DNA of 64,000 nt from Streptomyces sp. NBC_00353 (GTDB lineage Bacteria; Actinomycetota; Actinomycetes; Streptomycetales; Streptomycetaceae): the NCBI RefSeq assembly GCF_036108815.1, contig NZ_CP107985.1, positions 7,747,501 to 7,811,500 on the forward strand, read 5' to 3'. Below the pieces are notes generated by a model. The model was not told the DNA's origin, made no database searches, and saw only the letters and a list, made by a program, of their open reading frames with translations. The position numbers were made by a program, and so were the translations under genes. Positions 42,321 to 51,069 of the stretch are shown here, one piece after another. Within the stretch, counting starts at the first letter, position 1. The number at the start of each line of letters is the position of its first letter.

Positions 42321-42969
42321 GCCCGCCGGGCGGATGCACCGCTTCAGCAGTGCGGAGCGCTGGGTGCACCGCAGCACGGCCTGGCTGATGCTGGTGTGCG
42401 TGGCGACCGCGGCCTGCCTGTACGTACCCCAGCTCGCCGAACTGGTCGGCCGCCGTCATCTCGTGGTGACCGTGCACCAATGGTCCGGGCTGCTGATCCC
42501 CGTACCGCTGCTCGCCGGTCTCATCTCCCGGGCGCTGCGCGCCGACCTGTCCCGGCTCAACCGGTTCGGGCCGCACGACCGGGTGTGGCTACGGGCGGTA
42601 CGCCGCCGTGACCACCGGCCCGGGTCCCGCCCGGCCGGGAAGTTCAACGCGGGTCAGAAGCTGTACGCGGCCTGGATCGCCGGCGCAGTGCTGGTCATGA
42701 TCGGCACCGGGGTGCTGATGTGGTTCACCGGTCTCGCCCCGCTGATGTGGCGTACCGGCGCCACCTTCGTGCACGACTGGCTGGCGCTCGCGATCGGGAT
42801 CGTGCTGGCCGGGCACATGGCGATGGCGCTCGCCGACCCGGAGGCACGCCGTGGCATGCGCACCGGGTCGGTCGAGCGCCATTGGGCGCGGACCGAACAC
42901 CCGCTGTGGGGGGAGTCCGACGACGGGCCGGACGATGATCCGGCGCGTCGCCAGGGGCTGTCCGGCTAG
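42262..42969 (+). CDS. Cytochrome b/b6-type membrane protein, partner of the molybdoenzyme
   Basis: A 235-residue membrane protein with four predicted helices carrying conserved histidines for heme b: RWVHRSTAW (helix 1), TVHQWSG (helix 2), FVHDWLAL and GHMAMAL (helices 3-4). This is the di-heme cytochrome b561/formate-dehydrogenase-gamma layout, not the MsrQ/ferric-reductase one. It probably passes electrons between the quinone pool and the exported molybdoenzyme encoded just upstream, with which it shares 59 bases of coding sequence. Its stop codon overlaps the convergent gntP stop through CTAG. Confidence 0.85.
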   Translation: MTSMPGSGGPTAATTTPPAEPAGRMHRFSSAERWVHRSTAWLMLVCVATAACLYVPQLAELVGRRHLVVTVHQWSGLLIPVPLLAGLISRALRADLSRLNRFGPHDRVWLRAVRRRDHRPGSRPAGKFNAGQKLYAAWIAGAVLVMIGTGVLMWFTGLAPLMWRTGATFVHDWLALAIGIVLAGHMAMALADPEARRGMRTGSVERHWARTEHPLWGESDDGPDDDPARRQGLSG

Positions 42970-44363
42970 AGGATCAGCGACAGCAGCAGGATGAAGGCCA
43001 GCGAGACCACGGAGATGATGGTCTCCATCACCGACCAGGTCTTCACCGTCTGGCCGACGCTCATCCCGAAGTACTCCTTCACCAGCCAGAAACCGGCGTC
43101 GTTGACGTGGCTGAAGAAGAGGGAGCCCGCACCGACGGCGAGGACCAGCAGCGCCGCGTGCGACGTCGACATGTCCGCGGCGAGCGGGGCGACCAGACCG
43201 GCCGCAGAGATGGTGGCCACGGTCGCCGAGCCGGTCGCGAGCCGGATCGCGACGGCGATCAGCCAGCCCAGCAGGAGCGCCGGGATCGACCAGTCCTTGG
43301 AGAAGTCCAGGATCATCTGGCCCACACCGGCGTCGATGAGGGTCTGCTTGAAGCCACCGCCCGCACCGACGATCAGCAGCACACCCGCGATCGGGGCGAG
43401 GGACTTCTCGACGGTGGTGGAGAGCCGCGCCTTGGTGAAACCGGCGGCCCGGCCCAGCGTGAACATGCCGACTATGACGGCCGCGAGAAGAGCGATCAGC
43501 GGCGAGCCGATCACATCGGTGACCCGCTGGACGTGGTTCTCCGGGTTGTCCACGACGATGTCGACGAGGGCCTTGGCCAGCATCAGCACGACGGGCAGCA
43601 GGATGGTCGCCAGCGTGGCGCCGAAGCTGGGCCGGTGCTCCAGTTCCTCGGACGGGCGCTGCGGGATCATCTTCTCCGGCGCCTTGATGTCCACCCAGCG
43701 GGCGGCGTACCGGGAGAAGACCGGGCCCGCGATGATCACCGTCGGGATGGCGACCAGCACACCGAGCGCCAGCGTCACACCGAGGTTGGCGCCGAGGGCG
43801 TCGATCGCGACCAGCGGGCCGGGGTGCGGCGGGATCAGCCCGTGCATCACGGAGAGACCGGCGAGCGCCGGGATACCGATGCGCATCAGGGAGTAGTTGC
43901 CGCGCTTGGCGACGAGCAGCACCACCGGGATCAGAAGCACGATGCCGACTTCGAAGAAGAGCGGCAGACCGATGATCGAGGCGATCAGCACCATGGCCCA
44001 CGGCATGGCCCGCCCGCTCGCCTTCGCGAGGATCGTGTCGACGATCTGGTCCGCGCCGCCGGAGTCGGCGAGCAGCTTGCCCAGAATGGCGCCGAGCGCG
44101 ATCAGGACGCCGACACCCGCGACCGTGGAGCCGAGGCCGGCGGTGAAGCTGGCGATCGTCTTGGCGGGGGCGGCGCCGGCGAAGGAGCCGAGCGCGAGTG
44201 ATCCGATGGTCAGCGCCAGGAAGGCATGCAACTTGAACTTGGTGATGAGCAGAACGATGACGGCGATGCCCGCCAGAACGGCGATGCCCAGCTGCGCGTT
44301 ACCGGCCGAAGTTATGGGTTCGACGGCGTCCGCTGCCAGCATCTCGACGCTGAGACTGGTCAC
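42966..44363 (-). CDS. gntP: Gluconate:H+ symporter (GntP family)
   Basis: A 465-residue inner-membrane proton symporter with about 12-14 helices. It has GntP blocks such as GAILGKLLADSGGADQIVDT, PHPGPLVAIDALGANLG and DAGFWLVKEYFGMS. It starts with GTG at 44363. The ribosome site AAGGATC overlaps the TAA stop of gntK 11 bases upstream, so the two genes are translated together. It takes up gluconate or related sugar acids for phosphorylation by GntK. It ends in a 4-base overlap with the convergent cytochrome b gene. Confidence 0.94.
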   Translation of the reverse strand: MTSLSVEMLAADAVEPITSAGNAQLGIAVLAGIAVIVLLITKFKLHAFLALTIGSLALGSFAGAAPAKTIASFTAGLGSTVAGVGVLIALGAILGKLLADSGGADQIVDTILAKASGRAMPWAMVLIASIIGLPLFFEVGIVLLIPVVLLVAKRGNYSLMRIGIPALAGLSVMHGLIPPHPGPLVAIDALGANLGVTLALGVLVAIPTVIIAGPVFSRYAARWVDIKAPEKMIPQRPSEELEHRPSFGATLATILLPVVLMLAKALVDIVVDNPENHVQRVTDVIGSPLIALLAAVIVGMFTLGRAAGFTKARLSTTVEKSLAPIAGVLLIVGAGGGFKQTLIDAGVGQMILDFSKDWSIPALLLGWLIAVAIRLATGSATVATISAAGLVAPLAADMSTSHAALLVLAVGAGSLFFSHVNDAGFWLVKEYFGMSVGQTVKTWSVMETIISVVSLAFILLLSLIL

Positions 44364-44374
44364 GGTGATGATCC

Positions 44375-44884
44375 TTAGACTTCGAGCCGGCGCAACGCGG
44401 CGACGGCTCGCTGGGTGATTTCTTCGGGGGTGCCGGACACATCGACGGCGACGCCGGCCTCGTCGTCCTGCAGCGGCTGCAGGGTGGCGAACTGCGAATC
44501 GAGCAGTGCGGTCGGCATGAAGTGGCCCTTGCGCTCAGCCATCCGCTCCTCGATGAGGGCGCGGTCGCCGGTCAGATGGAGGAAGACGACCCCGGGGGCC
44601 TCGGCCCGCAGCCGGTCGCGGTAGACCCGCTTCAGCGCCGAACTGCTGACGACGCCGCCGAGTTCGGCCCGGCCGTGCGCCCACTGCCCGATCGCATCGA
44701 GCCAGGGCCACCGGTCGGAGTCGTCCAGCGGGGTGCCGGCCGACATCTTGGCGATGTTCGCCGCGGGATGGAAGTCGTCGCCCTCGGCGTACGGAACGCC
44801 GAGTTCGGCTGCGAGCAGGGGGCCGATCGTGGTCTTGCCGGTCCCTGCTACGCCCATCACCACGACGACGTGGGGGGTGCTCAT
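44375..44884 (-). CDS. gntK: Gluconokinase
   Basis: Phosphorylates gluconate to 6-phosphogluconate with ATP, feeding the pentose phosphate pathway. The 169 residues match the GntK/IdnK size. It has Walker A MGVAGTGKTT (10-19), the gluconate-contact segment EGDDFHPAANIAKMSAGTPLDDSDRWPWL and the ERMAERKGHFMP lid motif. GAGG precedes the ATG. It is the first gene of gntK-gntP, divergent from gntR across 144 bases with paired operator-like sites. Confidence 0.96.
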   Translation of the reverse strand: MSTPHVVVVMGVAGTGKTTIGPLLAAELGVPYAEGDDFHPAANIAKMSAGTPLDDSDRWPWLDAIGQWAHGRAELGGVVSSSALKRVYRDRLRAEAPGVVFLHLTGDRALIEERMAERKGHFMPTALLDSQFATLQPLQDDEAGVAVDVSGTPEEITQRAVAALRRLEV

Positions 44885-44950
44885 TGGTGGTGCCTCGCTG
44901 TCTCCGTCGACGTCTTCCTCGACATCGGTCCGTCGCGCTACTGAAACCTA

Positions 44951-44992
44951 TACGTACGACTTATTCAAGATGCTGTGACATAAACGTCGTAC
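44951..44992. promoter_or_regulatory. Paired inverted GTACGAC sites between gntK and gntR
   Basis: GTACGACTTATT (44954-44965) and, on the other strand, GTACGACGTTTATG (44979-44992) face each other 13 bases apart. The first overlaps a TAGGTT -10 candidate for gntK. The second adjoins TTTTTG, a possible -35 for gntR. They are probable GntR binding sites. Confidence 0.6.
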
Positions 44993-45016
44993 TTTTTGTT
45001 CCTCAAGGGCGCCCCG

Positions 45017-45029
45017 TAGGCTGTGTCCA
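45017..45029 (+). promoter_or_regulatory. -10 box of gntR, leaderless start
   Basis: TAGGCT (45017-45022), six bases, then ATG at 45029. With TTTTTG 18 bases upstream as a weak -35, this would give a leaderless gntR transcript. Confidence 0.45.
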
Positions 45030-45730
45030 TGACCACACAGGGCCCCGGGCTGCATACACACGTGCTGGACACCCTGGGCCTGGAGATCGCCGCGGGTGAC
45101 TGCCCGCCGGGCCAGGTGCTGCGCACCGACGAGCTCGCCCAGCGCTTCGACGTCTCCCGCACGGTCGTACGCGAAGTGGTCCGCGTCCTGGAGTCCATGC
45201 ACCTGGTCGAGTCCCGGCGCCGGGTCGGTGTGACCGTGCGGCCGACCGAGGCCTGGAACGTCTACGATCCGCAGGTCATCCGGTGGCGACTGGCGGGCGC
45301 CGACCGGCCGCGCCAGCTGCGCTCCCTGACCGTGCTGCGCTCGGCGATCGAACCGGTCGCGGCGGGGCTCGCGGCCCGGCACGCCACGCCGGACCAGTGC
45401 GCGGCCCTCACCGAATGCGCGCTCGGGATGGTCGCGACCTCACGCGGTCAGCAGCTGGAGCGCTATCTGGAACACGACATCGCGTTCCACCGGATCGTGC
45501 TCAACGCCTCCGGGAACGAGATGTTCGCGCGGCTCGGTGACGTCGTCGCCGAGGTCCTGGCGGGGCGCACCCACCACCAGGTGATGTTCGAGGACCCCGA
45601 CCCGGCGGCGGTCACACTCCACGTACGGCTCGCGGAGGCGGTGCGGGAGGGCGATGCGGTCGAGTCGGAGCGGCTGACGAAGGAGATCGCCGTGGGCGCC
45701 CTGCACGAGCTGGACGTCCTCGCGCCCTGA
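45029..45730 (+). CDS. gntR: GntR/FadR-type repressor of the gluconate genes
   Basis: A 233-residue regulator with an N-terminal winged helix (about 15-75; LRTDELAQRFDVSRTVVREVVRVLE) and a C-terminal FCD domain (about 90-225) whose conserved Asp/His residues (LEHDIAFHRIVLNAS and later HVRL) usually bind a metal and an organic acid. It is divergent from gntK-gntP and probably represses them until gluconate or its phosphate binds. ATG 45029 was chosen over GTG 45023 because the -10 spacing suggests a leaderless message. S. coelicolor has the same three-gene arrangement. Confidence 0.93.
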   Translation: MTTQGPGLHTHVLDTLGLEIAAGDCPPGQVLRTDELAQRFDVSRTVVREVVRVLESMHLVESRRRVGVTVRPTEAWNVYDPQVIRWRLAGADRPRQLRSLTVLRSAIEPVAAGLAARHATPDQCAALTECALGMVATSRGQQLERYLEHDIAFHRIVLNASGNEMFARLGDVVAEVLAGRTHHQVMFEDPDPAAVTLHVRLAEAVREGDAVESERLTKEIAVGALHELDVLAP

Positions 45731-45771
45731 GGCCGTTCACCGAGGTGCTGTGCACGAGCCGGCCGTCCACC

Positions 45772-45796
45772 GCGCCTGAGGCCCGGCCTCAGGCGC
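45772..45796. terminator. Hairpin between convergent gntR and TetR genes
   Basis: A perfect 11-bp stem GCGCCTGAGGC/GCCTCAGGCGC with a 3-base loop. It includes the last codons and stop of the facing TetR gene. Confidence 0.75.
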
Positions 45797-46517
45797 CGGA
45801 CGGGCTCGCTGTCACATGCTGCAGCCGCGCCGCCGCCGCCGCGAGCATCATCTCCAGCGCCGCCGGATAGCCGCTGCGGCCCATCTCCGCCACCAGTACC
45901 GACGCGGTCGCCGCGATGTGCGGATGCGTGGTCCGCTCCAGTCGTGCGTACGTCTGCGGCCACGTCTGCACCTCCAGCGCGCGGGCCCGCTCCGACAGCA
46001 CCAGCGTCGACGCGTCCAGCGCTGCGAACGACAGCGTCTGGTCGACGAACACGTGGTAGATCCGCACCGCTTCGCCGTCCGGGAAGCCCGCCCCGCGCAG
46101 AATCCCGAGGATGGTCTCCACCGCCTGGATCTCGTGGGTACGGCCGGTGACCCGGGCACACGTCAGCATGGCCGCCTGCGGATGAGCCAGATAGTCGGCA
46201 TGCATGCGCAACCCCAGGTCACGCAGGTCGGCCCGCCAGTCACCGGTCGCCCGCCAGCCGGACAGCGTACGGCCGATCAGCTCGTCGGCCACCGCGAGCA
46301 GCAGCTCGTCCGTGTCCCGGAAGTACCGGTAGATCGCGCTCGGATCGCACCCCAGGGCGGCGCCGAGCCGGCGCACGGTGAGTGCCGCCGCCCCGTGCTC
46401 GCCGATCAGCCGCAGCGCCGTCTCCACGATCAGCTGTTCCGACAGCACCGTGCCCTGCTTGGTGGGACGCCTGCGGCGCCGCGCCCCCTCCGCCACCACC
46501 CGCTCGCTCGCACTCAT
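45789..46517 (-). CDS. TetR-family regulator, divergent from permease/amidohydrolase
   Basis: A 242-residue repressor with an Arg-rich N-terminus (ARRRRRPTKQGT), a helix-turn-helix at about 25-70 (LTVRRLGAALGCDPSAIYRYF) and a larger C-terminal domain than the other TetR proteins here. The ATG at 46517 is preceded by AAGGTG. The divergent gap to the APC permease holds the palindrome CAAC-AGC-GTTG, a probable operator, so it should control the permease-amidohydrolase unit and itself. The ligand is probably the transported compound. Confidence 0.88.
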   Translation of the reverse strand: MSASERVVAEGARRRRRPTKQGTVLSEQLIVETALRLIGEHGAAALTVRRLGAALGCDPSAIYRYFRDTDELLLAVADELIGRTLSGWRATGDWRADLRDLGLRMHADYLAHPQAAMLTCARVTGRTHEIQAVETILGILRGAGFPDGEAVRIYHVFVDQTLSFAALDASTLVLSERARALEVQTWPQTYARLERTTHPHIAATASVLVAEMGRSGYPAALEMMLAAAAARLQHVTASPSGA

Positions 46518-46531
46518 GCGGCGCACCTTAT

Positions 46532-46547
46532 GACAACAGCGTTGACG
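46532..46547. promoter_or_regulatory. Palindrome ACAAC-AGC-GTTGA, TetR operator overlapping TTGACG
   Basis: CAAC (46534-46537) and GTTG (46541-46544) are 15 bases above the TetR start. The right arm runs into TTGACG (46542-46547), a -35 box for the rightward permease promoter, with TTCGAT 18 bases on as a weak -10. Confidence 0.6.
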
Positions 46548-46617
46548 TGCGGAACCCCCGAGGAGTTCGATGTGCCGCCATCGGGGCCGAAGAGCGCCCC
46601 TCGGCGAAGGAGCCACC

Positions 46618-48123
46618 GTGACGGACTCACCCACCCCCTACGGCAGCGACCCACCAGGAGCCGCGTCCCTCAGGAAGAGCCTCGGCGTCGTCGACGGATT
46701 CGCCATCGCCGCGTCCTCCACCGCCGCAACCACGAGCATCGGCATCGGTCTCGGCGTCACCGCGGGCGCCGTCGGCCTCCATCTGCCGATCATCATGCTG
46801 CTCGGATTCCTGCCCATCCTGGGCATCGCGAGCGCCTACTCCCGGCTCAACAGGGTCGAGCCGAACATGGGCAGCGGCTACGTCTGGGTCGGCCGCTCCC
46901 TCAGCCCCTGGCTCGGCTTCCTCGTCGGCTGGATCGGCATCGTCTCCACGGTCGTCTTCCTCTCGTACACCACGACGGTCACCGGATCCGCCCTGCTCCA
47001 ACTCGCGGACGAGGGCGGGCTGCACACCCTCGCCGGGCTCCACCTCGACCCGGACTCCACCGCCCAGTCGACCGCCCTCGGCATCGCCGTCCTGATCGCC
47101 GTCACCTTCACCGCGATCACCGGCATCCGGTCCGCCGCCAATCTGCAGAAGTACCTGCTCGTCTTCGAGTACGTCGTACTGCTCGGGTTCTGCGGGTACG
47201 GACTGGTCGTCGGCCCGCACCCGTTCAGCCTGGACTGGATCAACCCGTTCACCATCCCCTCCGGGCAGCAGCTCGCCCAGGGGCTTCTCCTCTCGGTCTT
47301 CTGTTACTGGGGATTCGAGTCCTCGTTCAGCGTCAACGAGGAGGTCCGCGACCCGCAGGACGCCTCCAGGGCCGGGCTGATCACCCTCTTCACCATGCTC
47401 GGCCTCTTCCTCCTCGGCTCCTTCGCCTTCCAACGCGTTCTCTCGCTGGACGAGTTGACCGGTCACGGCGCGCAGGGGCTCACCTACTTCGGCGACCGGC
47501 TCGCCGACCAGCCGCTCGCCGCGCTCCCGCTGATCGCCCTCACCTTCTCCGCCGTGGCCTCCCTCCAGTCCGGTGTGATCCCGACCGTGCGCGGCATGTT
47601 CGCGATGAGCCGGGACCGTACGCTCGGTCCGCTCTGGACGAAGGTCAGCCCGCGGTTCGGCACACCGGCGGCCGGAACGGTCGCGATCGGCTGTGTCGCC
47701 GCCGCCGTCGCGGTCCTGTCCCTGGTGATCCCGAAGGTCGGCGACCTGATCCTGGCCTCCGTCAACGCGATCGGCGTCGTCGTCTCGGTCTACTACGCGC
47801 TCACCGCGCTGGCCGCCGCCGCCCGCTTCCGCGGCCTGCTGCGCGAAAGCCCGTCCGAGGCGCTGCGTGCCGTCGTACTCCCGGTGCTCAGCGCCGTCGC
47901 GCTGCTCGGCCTCGGCGGCTATCTCTGCTGGTCCTTCTACACCTCCGCCGACCACTTCGAGATCAGCCCGGACAACGGCTGGTTCATGCTCTTCTGCCCG
48001 GCGGCCATGCTGTTGACCGGCGTGGGTGCGGCGGCCTGGGCCAAGTGGGTAAGGAAGTCCCCGTATTTCGTCACTGGCCGCTCCCTCGCCCCTGCCGAAC
48101 CCGCGGTCACCGAAGCGGCCTGA
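46618..48123 (+). CDS. APC-family permease
   Basis: A 501-residue inner-membrane transporter with about 12 helices: LGVVDGFAIAASSTAATTSI (helix 1), YSRLNRVEPNMGSGYVWVGRSL and CYWGFESSFSVNEEVRDPQ. The GTG at 46618 follows AAGGAG by 5 bases. The amidohydrolase gene starts 45 bases after its stop, so the two form an operon behind the TetR-controlled promoter. It probably imports the amide or amine that the amidohydrolase cleaves. The substrate is unknown. Confidence 0.9.
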   Translation: MTDSPTPYGSDPPGAASLRKSLGVVDGFAIAASSTAATTSIGIGLGVTAGAVGLHLPIIMLLGFLPILGIASAYSRLNRVEPNMGSGYVWVGRSLSPWLGFLVGWIGIVSTVVFLSYTTTVTGSALLQLADEGGLHTLAGLHLDPDSTAQSTALGIAVLIAVTFTAITGIRSAANLQKYLLVFEYVVLLGFCGYGLVVGPHPFSLDWINPFTIPSGQQLAQGLLLSVFCYWGFESSFSVNEEVRDPQDASRAGLITLFTMLGLFLLGSFAFQRVLSLDELTGHGAQGLTYFGDRLADQPLAALPLIALTFSAVASLQSGVIPTVRGMFAMSRDRTLGPLWTKVSPRFGTPAAGTVAIGCVAAAVAVLSLVIPKVGDLILASVNAIGVVVSVYYALTALAAAARFRGLLRESPSEALRAVVLPVLSAVALLGLGGYLCWSFYTSADHFEISPDNGWFMLFCPAAMLLTGVGAAAWAKWVRKSPYFVTGRSLAPAEPAVTEAA

Positions 48124-48168
48124 TCCCGAGCACGCCACCCCACGACTCCCACGGAAACGGAACCACCC

Positions 48169-49812
48169 ATGCACCACACCCCCGCCGATCTCGTCCTCAC
48201 CGGCGGCCCCGTCCTCACCATGGACCCGGCCCGCAGCCGCGCCACCACGGTGGCCGTCACCGGCGACCGCATCACCGCCGTCGGCCACGACGAGGTGCGT
48301 GAACTGATCGGTCCGAGGACCGAAGTCGTCGATCTCTCCGGCCGACTGCTCGTTCCCGGCTTCCAGGACGCGCACATCCACCCGGTCACCGCCGGCCTCG
48401 AACTCGCGCAGTGCAACCTGACGGAGTCCCGTACGGCGGCGGACACCCTCGCCGCGGTACGGGCCTACGCCGACAGCCATCCGGACCAGGAGTGGATCAC
48501 CGGCGGCGGCTGGTCCATGGAGGCCTTCGACGGCGGCAGCCCGACCCGGGACCGGCTCGACACCGTCGTACCCGACCGCCCCGTCTTCCTGGTCAACCGC
48601 GACCACCACGGCGCCTGGGTCAACACCCGCGCCCTGACGCTCGCCGGCATCACCCGCGACACCCCCGACCCGGCCGACGGCCGCATCGAACGCGACGACC
48701 GGGGCGAGCCCACCGGACTCCTCCAGGAGGGCGCCATGGACCTGGTCGCCCAGCACACCCCGCGCTCCACGCCCGCCGACCGGCTCACCGCCCTGCTCCG
48801 CGCCCAGCGCCTCCTCCACTCGTACGGGATCACCGCCTGGCAGGACGCCATCGTCGGCGTCTACGGCTCGATGGACGATGCCTCCGACGCCTATCTGACC
48901 GCAGCCCGCGACGGATCGCTCACCGCCCGTGTCGTCGGCGCCCTCTGGTGGGACCGAGAGCGCGGCGCCGAGCAGATACCCGAACTCGTCGCCAGGCGGA
49001 AGGAGCTGACAGGCGGACGGTTCCGGGCCGGCTCGGTGAAGATCATGCAGGACGGGGTCGCCGAGACGGGCACCGCCGCCCTGCTCACCCCGTACCTCGA
49101 CGCCTGCGGCTGCGCCACCGCCAACAGCGGCACCAGTTTCGTCGACCCCGTCGAGCTGTGCCGGTACGTCACCCAACTGGACGCCCTCGGCTTCCAGACC
49201 CACTTCCACGCCCTCGGTGACCGCGCCGTGCGCGAGGCACTCGACGCCGTCGAGGCCGCCCGCACCGCCAATGGCCGCACCGACACCCGGCCCCACCTCG
49301 CCCACCTCCAGATCGTCCACCCCGACGACATCCCCCGGTTCCGCGAGCTCGGTGCCACAGCCAACATCCAGCCGCTGTGGGCCGCCCATGAACCGCAGAT
49401 GGACGAGCTGACCATCCCCTTTCTCGGCGACGAACGCGCCGCGCTGCAGTACCCCTTCGGCGCGCTGCTGCGGTCCGGCGCAACCGTTGCCGCGGGCAGC
49501 GACTGGCCGGTCAGCAGTGCCGAACCGCTGCACGGCATCCACACCGCGGTCAACCGGATCGCCCCGGACGGCGAGGGTCCGGTCTTCCTGCCCGGGGAGC
49601 GCATCGGGCTCACGGCCGCCATCGCGGCGTACACGGCAGGCTCGGCCCATGTGAACCACCTGGACGACACCGGTTCCATCCGTGCCGGAGCCCTCGCCGA
49701 CCTGGTGGTCCTGGACCGTGACGTGTACGCGGGCCCGCCCGAGGAGATCGGCGCCACCCGGGTACTCCAGACATACGTCGGCGGACGCCGGGTCCACGAC
49801 ACGGAGGCCTGA
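48169..49812 (+). CDS. Amidohydrolase family 3 (YtcJ-like) metal-dependent hydrolase
   Basis: A 547-residue cytoplasmic TIM-barrel hydrolase of the amidohydrolase superfamily 3 group (YtcJ/D-aminoacylase-like). It has the first metal motif PGFQDAHIHP (His69, His71), the HFHALGDRAVREALD region, HLQIVHPDD, and the final metal Asp in AAGSDWPVSS. The C-terminal beta domain contains GALADLVVLDRDVY. Members hydrolyse N-acyl or exocyclic amide bonds. The preceding permease and TetR make a dedicated uptake-and-hydrolysis unit likely. A 14-bp hairpin ends the operon. Confidence 0.9.
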   Translation: MHHTPADLVLTGGPVLTMDPARSRATTVAVTGDRITAVGHDEVRELIGPRTEVVDLSGRLLVPGFQDAHIHPVTAGLELAQCNLTESRTAADTLAAVRAYADSHPDQEWITGGGWSMEAFDGGSPTRDRLDTVVPDRPVFLVNRDHHGAWVNTRALTLAGITRDTPDPADGRIERDDRGEPTGLLQEGAMDLVAQHTPRSTPADRLTALLRAQRLLHSYGITAWQDAIVGVYGSMDDASDAYLTAARDGSLTARVVGALWWDRERGAEQIPELVARRKELTGGRFRAGSVKIMQDGVAETGTAALLTPYLDACGCATANSGTSFVDPVELCRYVTQLDALGFQTHFHALGDRAVREALDAVEAARTANGRTDTRPHLAHLQIVHPDDIPRFRELGATANIQPLWAAHEPQMDELTIPFLGDERAALQYPFGALLRSGATVAAGSDWPVSSAEPLHGIHTAVNRIAPDGEGPVFLPGERIGLTAAIAAYTAGSAHVNHLDDTGSIRAGALADLVVLDRDVYAGPPEEIGATRVLQTYVGGRRVHDTEA

Positions 49813-49818
49813 CACACC

Positions 49819-49860
49819 GGCAGGGCGGCCCCGAGGAACCTCCGGTGGGGCCGCCCTGCC
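49819..49860 (+). terminator. Hairpin terminator after the amidohydrolase
   Basis: A perfect 14-bp stem GGCAGGGCGGCCCC/GGGGCCGCCCTGCC with an inner GAGG-AA-CCTC stem, 6 bases after the stop. Confidence 0.85.
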
Positions 49861-49983
49861 GCGCGCCACCGCGCCACCGCTGCCGTGACACCCACCCACC
49901 GCGTACGGTTGTTCGCGTTCGATCACCGGGCATCGGTCGCACGTCACAGAAGCCCGGACCGTCACGAAAAGGGAGACCGCGGT

Positions 49984-51069
49984 ATGGCGCAGCAGGTACA
50001 AGGGGTCATCGCACCGGGGAAGAACGAGCCGGTACGGGTCGAGACGATCGTGATCCCGGACCCCGGCCCCGGCGAGGCCGTCGTGAAGATCCAGGCGTGC
50101 GGCGTCTGCCACACCGACCTGCACTACAAGCAGGGCGGCATCAACGACGAATTCCCGTTCCTGCTCGGCCATGAGGCCGCGGGCGTCGTGGAGTCCGTCG
50201 GCGACGGCGTCACGGATGTCGCTCCCGGCGACTTCGTCATCCTCAACTGGCGTGCGGTCTGCGGGCAGTGCCGGGCGTGTCTGCGCGGCCGCCCCTGGTA
50301 CTGCTTCAACACCCACAACGCCGGCCAGAAGATGACGCTGCTGGACGGCACCGAGCTGTCGCCCGCACTCGGCATCGGTGCGTTCGCGGAGAAGACCCTG
50401 GTCGCCGCCGGTCAGTGCACCAAGGTCGACCCCGAGGTCTCCCCGGCCGTCGCCGGGCTGCTCGGCTGCGGCGTCATGGCGGGCATCGGCGCCGCCATCA
50501 ACACCGGCGAGGTCGGCCGCGGCGACTCGGTCGCCGTCATCGGCTGCGGTGGCGTCGGCGACGCGGCCGTCGTCGGCGCGCGGCTGGCCGGCGCGGCGAA
50601 GATCATCGCGGTGGACATCGACGACCGCAAGCTGGACATGGCGAAGAAGATGGGTGCCACGCACACCGTCAACTCCCGCTCCACCGACCCGGTCGAGGCG
50701 ATCCGCTCCCTGACCGGCGGCAACGGCGCCGACGTCGTCATCGAGGCGGTCGGCCGCCCGGAGACGTACAAGCAGGCGTTCTACGCCCGCGACCTCGCCG
50801 GCACCGTCGTCCTGGTCGGCGTCCCCACACCGGAGTTGCAGCTCGAACTTCCGATGATCGACGTGTTCGGCCGCGGCGGCTCGCTCAAGTCCTCCTGGTA
50901 CGGCGACTGCCTGCCCTCGCGCGACTTCCCGATGCTCATCGACCTGCACCAGCAGGGCCGGATCGATCTCGGCGCGTTCGTCACCGAGACCATCGGACTC
51001 GGCGACATCGAGCAGGCCTTCACCCGGATGCACGGCGGCGACGTGCTGCGCTCGGTGGTGGTCTTCTGA
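49984..51069 (+). CDS. mscR: S-(hydroxymethyl)mycothiol dehydrogenase (mycothiol-dependent formaldehyde dehydrogenase)
   Basis: Oxidises S-hydroxymethyl-mycothiol, the formaldehyde adduct, to S-formylmycothiol with NAD+. MscR may also reduce S-nitrosomycothiol. The 361 residues match the actinobacterial family length. The catalytic zinc site is Cys42 and His63. The structural zinc site is Cys93, Cys96, Cys99 and Cys107 (CGQCRACLRGRPWYC). The Rossmann motif is IGCGGVGDAAVVG. The ATG at 49984 follows AAAAGGGAG. Its stop overlaps the next gene, a metallo-beta-lactamase-fold hydrolase, a pairing common in mycothiol-producing bacteria. Confidence 0.94.
   Translation: MAQQVQGVIAPGKNEPVRVETIVIPDPGPGEAVVKIQACGVCHTDLHYKQGGINDEFPFLLGHEAAGVVESVGDGVTDVAPGDFVILNWRAVCGQCRACLRGRPWYCFNTHNAGQKMTLLDGTELSPALGIGAFAEKTLVAAGQCTKVDPEVSPAVAGLLGCGVMAGIGAAINTGEVGRGDSVAVIGCGGVGDAAVVGARLAGAAKIIAVDIDDRKLDMAKKMGATHTVNSRSTDPVEAIRSLTGGNGADVVIEAVGRPETYKQAFYARDLAGTVVLVGVPTPELQLELPMIDVFGRGGSLKSSWYGDCLPSRDFPMLIDLHQQGRIDLGAFVTETIGLGDIEQAFTRMHGGDVLRSVVVF

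Noticed and set aside
46627..51033. Open frame of 1468 codons on the minus strand
   Set aside because: It is the antisense of the permease, amidohydrolase and mscR genes. Its composition is Arg/Gly-rich and low in complexity, and no family motif or ribosome site is present.
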